Both the position numbers and the translations under genes were made by a program. This document shows, in pieces, positions 6,413-9,344 of a stretch of DNA of 9,344 nt. Numbering within the stretch: the stretch's first letter is position 1; every line of letters begins with the position of its first letter. Origin of the DNA: Gammaproteobacteria bacterium (GTDB lineage: Bacteria > Pseudomonadota > Gammaproteobacteria > QOAV01); NCBI GenBank assembly GCA_027067235.1, contig JALXFQ010000011.1, forward strand, positions 1 to 9,344, read 5' to 3'. The notes under the pieces were generated by a model. That model was not told the origin of the DNA. It ran no database searches and worked only from the letters and a program-made list of their open reading frames with translations.

Positions 6413-8425
6413 TTACTCCGCCAGCCTTTCCCGTAGCTGCGCCAGATAGGCTCCGCCCAGTTTTTTGTCCACGGCCTTTTTTTTGCCGACGCCCCGCCAG
6501 TCGATGTCATCGCCAGGCAACTCGTCGAGAAAACGGCTGCGGTCGCATTCCATGGCCTCGCCGTACCGACGGCGTTTTGCGCAATAGCTGATGGTGAGAT
6601 TGCGCCGGGCGCGGGTTATGCCAACATACATCAGCCGCCGCTCCTCCCGAACACCTGCCTCGTCCTGGCTGTTCTGGTGTGGCAGGATTTCTTCTTCCAC
6701 GCCGATGATGAATACATTGGGGAATTCCAGACCCTTGGCCGCATGCAAGGTCATCAGCGACACCACCGGTCGTTCCTGCTGGTCATCTTCCTGGCGCTCC
6801 AGTATGCCGATCAGGGTCATGTCCGCGACTATCTCGGTGACATTCTTGCTGTCATCCCTGGCTTTGATTTTTTCAATCCAGTCTATGAGATCAGCGATGT
6901 TTTCCCTGCGGCGTTCGAACGCCGCCTCGGACTTGGAAGTATCATGCAGCCAGTCTTCATAATCGATTTCACGAATCAGGCGCTTGACCAGTTGGGCCGG
7001 GTCGCCGCTTTCGGCCTCGGCGGCGAGCGCGCCCAGCCAGCGGGAAAAACCCTGCACCGCCGACAATTGCCGCTCATTCAGCGTTTGCGCCAAGCCCAGC
7101 TCATCGCAGGCGCGATACAGGCTCAGCTGTCGCTGGTCGGCATAGTCCGCCAGTTTTTCCAGCGCGCCCTGACCAATGCCGCGCCGCGGGGTGTTGATGA
7201 TGCGCAGAAAAGCGTTGTTATCGTCGGGATTCGCCAGCAAACGCAGATAGGCAATCAGATCCTTGATCTCGGTGCGCTCAAAAAATGATGTGCCGCCAGA
7301 CAGATAATAGGGAATGTGATGTTCCCGCAGCGCCTTCTCCAGCACCCGCGACTGATGGTTGCCGCGATAAAGAATGGCAAAATGGTCATATGGCGTCTGG
7401 TCGGTGAAATGCTTGTGCAATATCTGCGACACCACCCACTGCGCTTCCTGAATGTCATCGCGGGCCTGATAACAGACTATGGGGTCGCCGTGACCCAGTT
7501 CGCTCCAGAGTTTTTTTTCGAATTCGTGCGGGTTGTTGGCGATCAGTTTGTTGGCCGCGCCAAGAATGCGGCGGGTGGAACGATAGTTCTGCTCCAGTTT
7601 GATGACTTCCAGACTCGGGAAGTCCTTTTTCAACAGGGACAGATTCTCCGGTTGCGCGCCGCGCCAGGCATAAATGGACTGGTCGTCATCACCCACCACG
7701 GTCAGGCCGCCGCGTATTTCCACCAGCATTTTCACCAGCTCGTACTGGCAGGCGTTGGTGTCCTGGTATTCATCCACCAGCAAGTAGCGTATGCGGTCGC
7801 GCCAGCGGTCCAGTACTTCGGGATGCGCGCGGAACAGCAATACCGGCTGCACGATGAGATCGTCAAAATCCACTGCGTTACAGGCCTTGAGCTGGCGGTT
7901 GTAGAGCGGATAGATTTTTGCGGCTGTTCTCGCGATGGGGTTGTCGTCGGCGGGCGGCGTCTTGTCCGGCGAGTAAAGCTGGTTTTTCCATGCTGACACC
8001 TGATGATGCACTTTTTCCGCCAGCGCCGGGTCTGTGGTCAGATCAGCGCGTATCAGCTCGCGCACGATACCCGCCGCATCCTGCGCATCCAGTATGGAAA
8101 AACCACTGCGATAGCCCAGCAGGGACTGTTCCTGGCGAATGATATTCAGGCCCAGCGTATGAAACGTGCTGACCCGCAGACCACGCGCTTCCTTGCCGCC
8201 CAGCAACTGGCGCACACGCTGGTTCATTTCCTTCGCCGCCTTGTTGGTAAAGGTAACGGCGGCGATATGGCGCGCGGCAATGCCATGCTCGCGGATGAGA
8301 TGGGCGATTTTGTAGGTAATAACCCGGGTCTTGCCCGATCCGGCGCCAGCAAGCACCAGCACCGGCCCATTGACCCGCTTCACGGCTTCATATTGCCGTG
8401 GGTTAAGCGCTGACAGATCGGGCAT
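6413..8425 (-). CDS. rep: ATP-dependent DNA helicase Rep (UvrD/Rep superfamily 1A)
   Basis: This 670-residue helicase is almost the length of E. coli Rep (673). It is a 3'-5' translocase that clears proteins ahead of the replication fork and helps restart. Visible motifs are Walker A AGAGSGKT (26-33), TFTNKAAKEM (58-67), motif Ic STFHTLGL (86-93), motif II VDEYQDTN (217-224; D218, E219), motif III VVGDDDQSIYAWRG (243-256), motif IV LEQNYRS (277-283), motif V TLHAAKGLEF (559-568), and motif VI ending in YVGITRA (600-606). RHIAAVTFTNKAA, KACNAVDFDDLI and GGTSFFERTEIKDL favour Rep over UvrD and PcrA. The lysine-rich tail (648-655) is encoded by a run of eight A. The ATG overlaps the dgt stop by one base (TAATG), so the two are probably cotranscribed. 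The 3' end faces the tlpA-like gene. Confidence 0.95.
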   Translation of the reverse strand: MPDLSALNPRQYEAVKRVNGPVLVLAGAGSGKTRVITYKIAHLIREHGIAARHIAAVTFTNKAAKEMNQRVRQLLGGKEARGLRVSTFHTLGLNIIRQEQSLLGYRSGFSILDAQDAAGIVRELIRADLTTDPALAEKVHHQVSAWKNQLYSPDKTPPADDNPIARTAAKIYPLYNRQLKACNAVDFDDLIVQPVLLFRAHPEVLDRWRDRIRYLLVDEYQDTNACQYELVKMLVEIRGGLTVVGDDDQSIYAWRGAQPENLSLLKKDFPSLEVIKLEQNYRSTRRILGAANKLIANNPHEFEKKLWSELGHGDPIVCYQARDDIQEAQWVVSQILHKHFTDQTPYDHFAILYRGNHQSRVLEKALREHHIPYYLSGGTSFFERTEIKDLIAYLRLLANPDDNNAFLRIINTPRRGIGQGALEKLADYADQRQLSLYRACDELGLAQTLNERQLSAVQGFSRWLGALAAEAESGDPAQLVKRLIREIDYEDWLHDTSKSEAAFERRRENIADLIDWIEKIKARDDSKNVTEIVADMTLIGILERQEDDQQERPVVSLMTLHAAKGLEFPNVFIIGVEEEILPHQNSQDEAGVREERRLMYVGITRARRNLTISYCAKRRRYGEAMECDRSRFLDELPGDDIDWRGVGKKKAVDKKLGGAYLAQLRERLAE

Positions 8426-9344
8426 TAACTCAGCTCGCCGGGAACAAACAGCCGCGTATATTCGGTGATGGCGTAACGGTCTGTCATGCCGGCAATGTAG
8501 TCAGCCACCACGCGCATCTTCTCCGTGCCGGATTCCTGCGCCTGCAGCTTTTCCGAATAATCCGGGGGCAGCAGCAGCGGGTCAGCCGCAAAAGCCTCGA
8601 ACAGCTCGGTGATGACGCGGTAAGCCTTGCGCGTCATGCGCCGTACGCGGTAATGATGATACAGCTTCGTGCGCAGGAACTGCTTAAGCTCCAGAATATT
8701 GGCCTGCATGGCCGCGCTCTGGCGAATGATGGTCCCCGGCGCATTGCGCACGTCATCCAGATTCCTGATGTTGTATTCATCCAGCAGATGCTGGCTGTTG
8801 TTGATCAGATCCACCACCATGACGTTAATCATGCGGCGGATAACTTCCGGGATCAGACGCTTTTCCGGCAATGCGCGGTAGCGTTTTTTCACCTTGTCAT
8901 ATTGCTGGCCGAACAGCTCGGTGCGACGAAGCTCGGCCAGGGTAATAAAGCCGTATCTCAGGCCGTCATCCACATCGTGGTTGTTATAGGCGATCTCGTC
9001 CGCGACGTTGGCAATCTGCCCTTCCAGGGTCGGGTGGGTCTTGTTGATGAACCGCTGGCCCACTTCGCCCAGCTCGCGCGCCTTTTTCACCGAGCAGTGC
9101 TTGAGTATGCCCTCCCGCGTCTCGAAGGTAAGATTCAGGCCGGGAAAATCGGCATATTTCTCTTCCAGCAAATCCACCACGCGAAGGGATTGCAGATTGT
9201 GTTCAAAGCCCTCGTGATCACTCATGCACTGATTCAGCGCCTCCTGACCGGCATGGCCAAATGGCGTATGGCCGAGGTCGTGCGCCAGACAGATGGCCTC
9301 GGTCAGGTCTTCATCCAGATTCAGGGCGCGGGCGATGGTGCGGC
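8425..9344 (-). CDS. dgt: Deoxyguanosinetriphosphate triphosphohydrolase-like protein, partial (5' end outside window)
   Basis: The last 306 or so codons of an HD-domain dNTP triphosphohydrolase are present; the frame is open to the window edge, and the ATG at 9223-9225 is internal. Such enzymes cut dGTP or other dNTPs to the nucleoside and tripolyphosphate, influencing nucleotide pools. The HD signature is seen just upstream of that internal methionine: AHDLGHTPFGH (encoded about 9253-9285) supplies the central His-Asp pair, followed by SDHEGFEHN. The third-helix motif VADEIAYNNHDVDD (about residue 75 of the visible part onward) supplies the other metal-binding Asp. The first histidine of the HD site must lie beyond the window. 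The short C-terminus suggests the bacterial dGTPase-like group and not the longer E. coli Dgt. It overlaps the rep start by one base. Confidence 0.92.
   Translation of the reverse strand, partial: RTIARALNLDEDLTEAICLAHDLGHTPFGHAGQEALNQCMSDHEGFEHNLQSLRVVDLLEEKYADFPGLNLTFETREGILKHCSVKKARELGEVGQRFINKTHPTLEGQIANVADEIAYNNHDVDDGLRYGFITLAELRRTELFGQQYDKVKKRYRALPEKRLIPEVIRRMINVMVVDLINNSQHLLDEYNIRNLDDVRNAPGTIIRQSAAMQANILELKQFLRTKLYHHYRVRRMTRKAYRVITELFEAFAADPLLLPPDYSEKLQAQESGTEKMRVVADYIAGMTDRYAITEYTRLFVPGELS

Noticed and set aside
6476..6484. Run of eight A on the minus strand in rep forming a dnaX-like slippery heptamer (A AAA AAG, in frame).
   Set aside because: A -1 shift would run about 190 codons through the antisense of the tlpA-like gene, and a +1 shift adds only unrelated residues. 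The zero-frame product already has the normal Rep length. The run simply encodes a lysine-rich tail.
7316..7996. Open frame of 226 codons on the plus strand, antisense to rep.
   Set aside because: It lies within well-conserved rep helicase sequence and its translation shows no family features or good ribosome site.

Overview
The window looks like chromosomal DNA of a sulfur-oxidising, CO2-fixing proteobacterium, most likely a gammaproteobacterium. It holds the end of a form II RuBisCO gene followed by cbbQ and cbbO, then a flavocytochrome c sulfide dehydrogenase operon. The housekeeping genes rep and dgt lie on the opposite strand, and the Rep protein closely resembles gammaproteobacterial Rep. 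Base composition is moderately GC-rich and even throughout. I see no mobile element, tRNA, rRNA or CRISPR array. The taxonomic call is an inference from gene content.

Layout: (1) 1-3603, + strand: 3' end of cbbM, a strong hairpin terminator, then cbbQ (MoxR-type AAA+ ATPase) and cbbO (von Willebrand A-domain adaptor), which together form the RuBisCO activase. A short REP-like palindrome lies between cbbQ and cbbO. (2) 3604-3703: a short spacer with three GC-rich segments that can pair in two alternative ways, probably the terminator of cbbO. (3) 3704-6407, + strand: a tightly packed four-gene operon in which all genes overlap. It encodes a small monoheme cytochrome c (fccA-like), a flavocytochrome c sulfide dehydrogenase flavoprotein (fccB), a secreted protein I do not recognise, and a TlpA-like thioredoxin. 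All four products have export signals. (4) 6413-9344, - strand: rep helicase, whose start codon overlaps the stop codon of the upstream dGTPase-like gene, which runs off the window edge. It converges on the tlpA-like gene with a 5-bp gap.

How the genes work together: FccAB would oxidise sulfide in the periplasm and pass electrons to the respiratory chain. That supplies energy and reductant for the Calvin cycle, in which form II RuBisCO fixes CO2 and CbbQO removes inhibitory sugar phosphates from it. The thioredoxin and the unknown secreted protein probably serve FccAB, either through its redox-active disulfide or in cytochrome assembly, but this is inferred from gene order only. The least described part is the unknown secreted protein at 5263-5871 within this sulfide-oxidation operon; nothing else here looks like a wholly new system.
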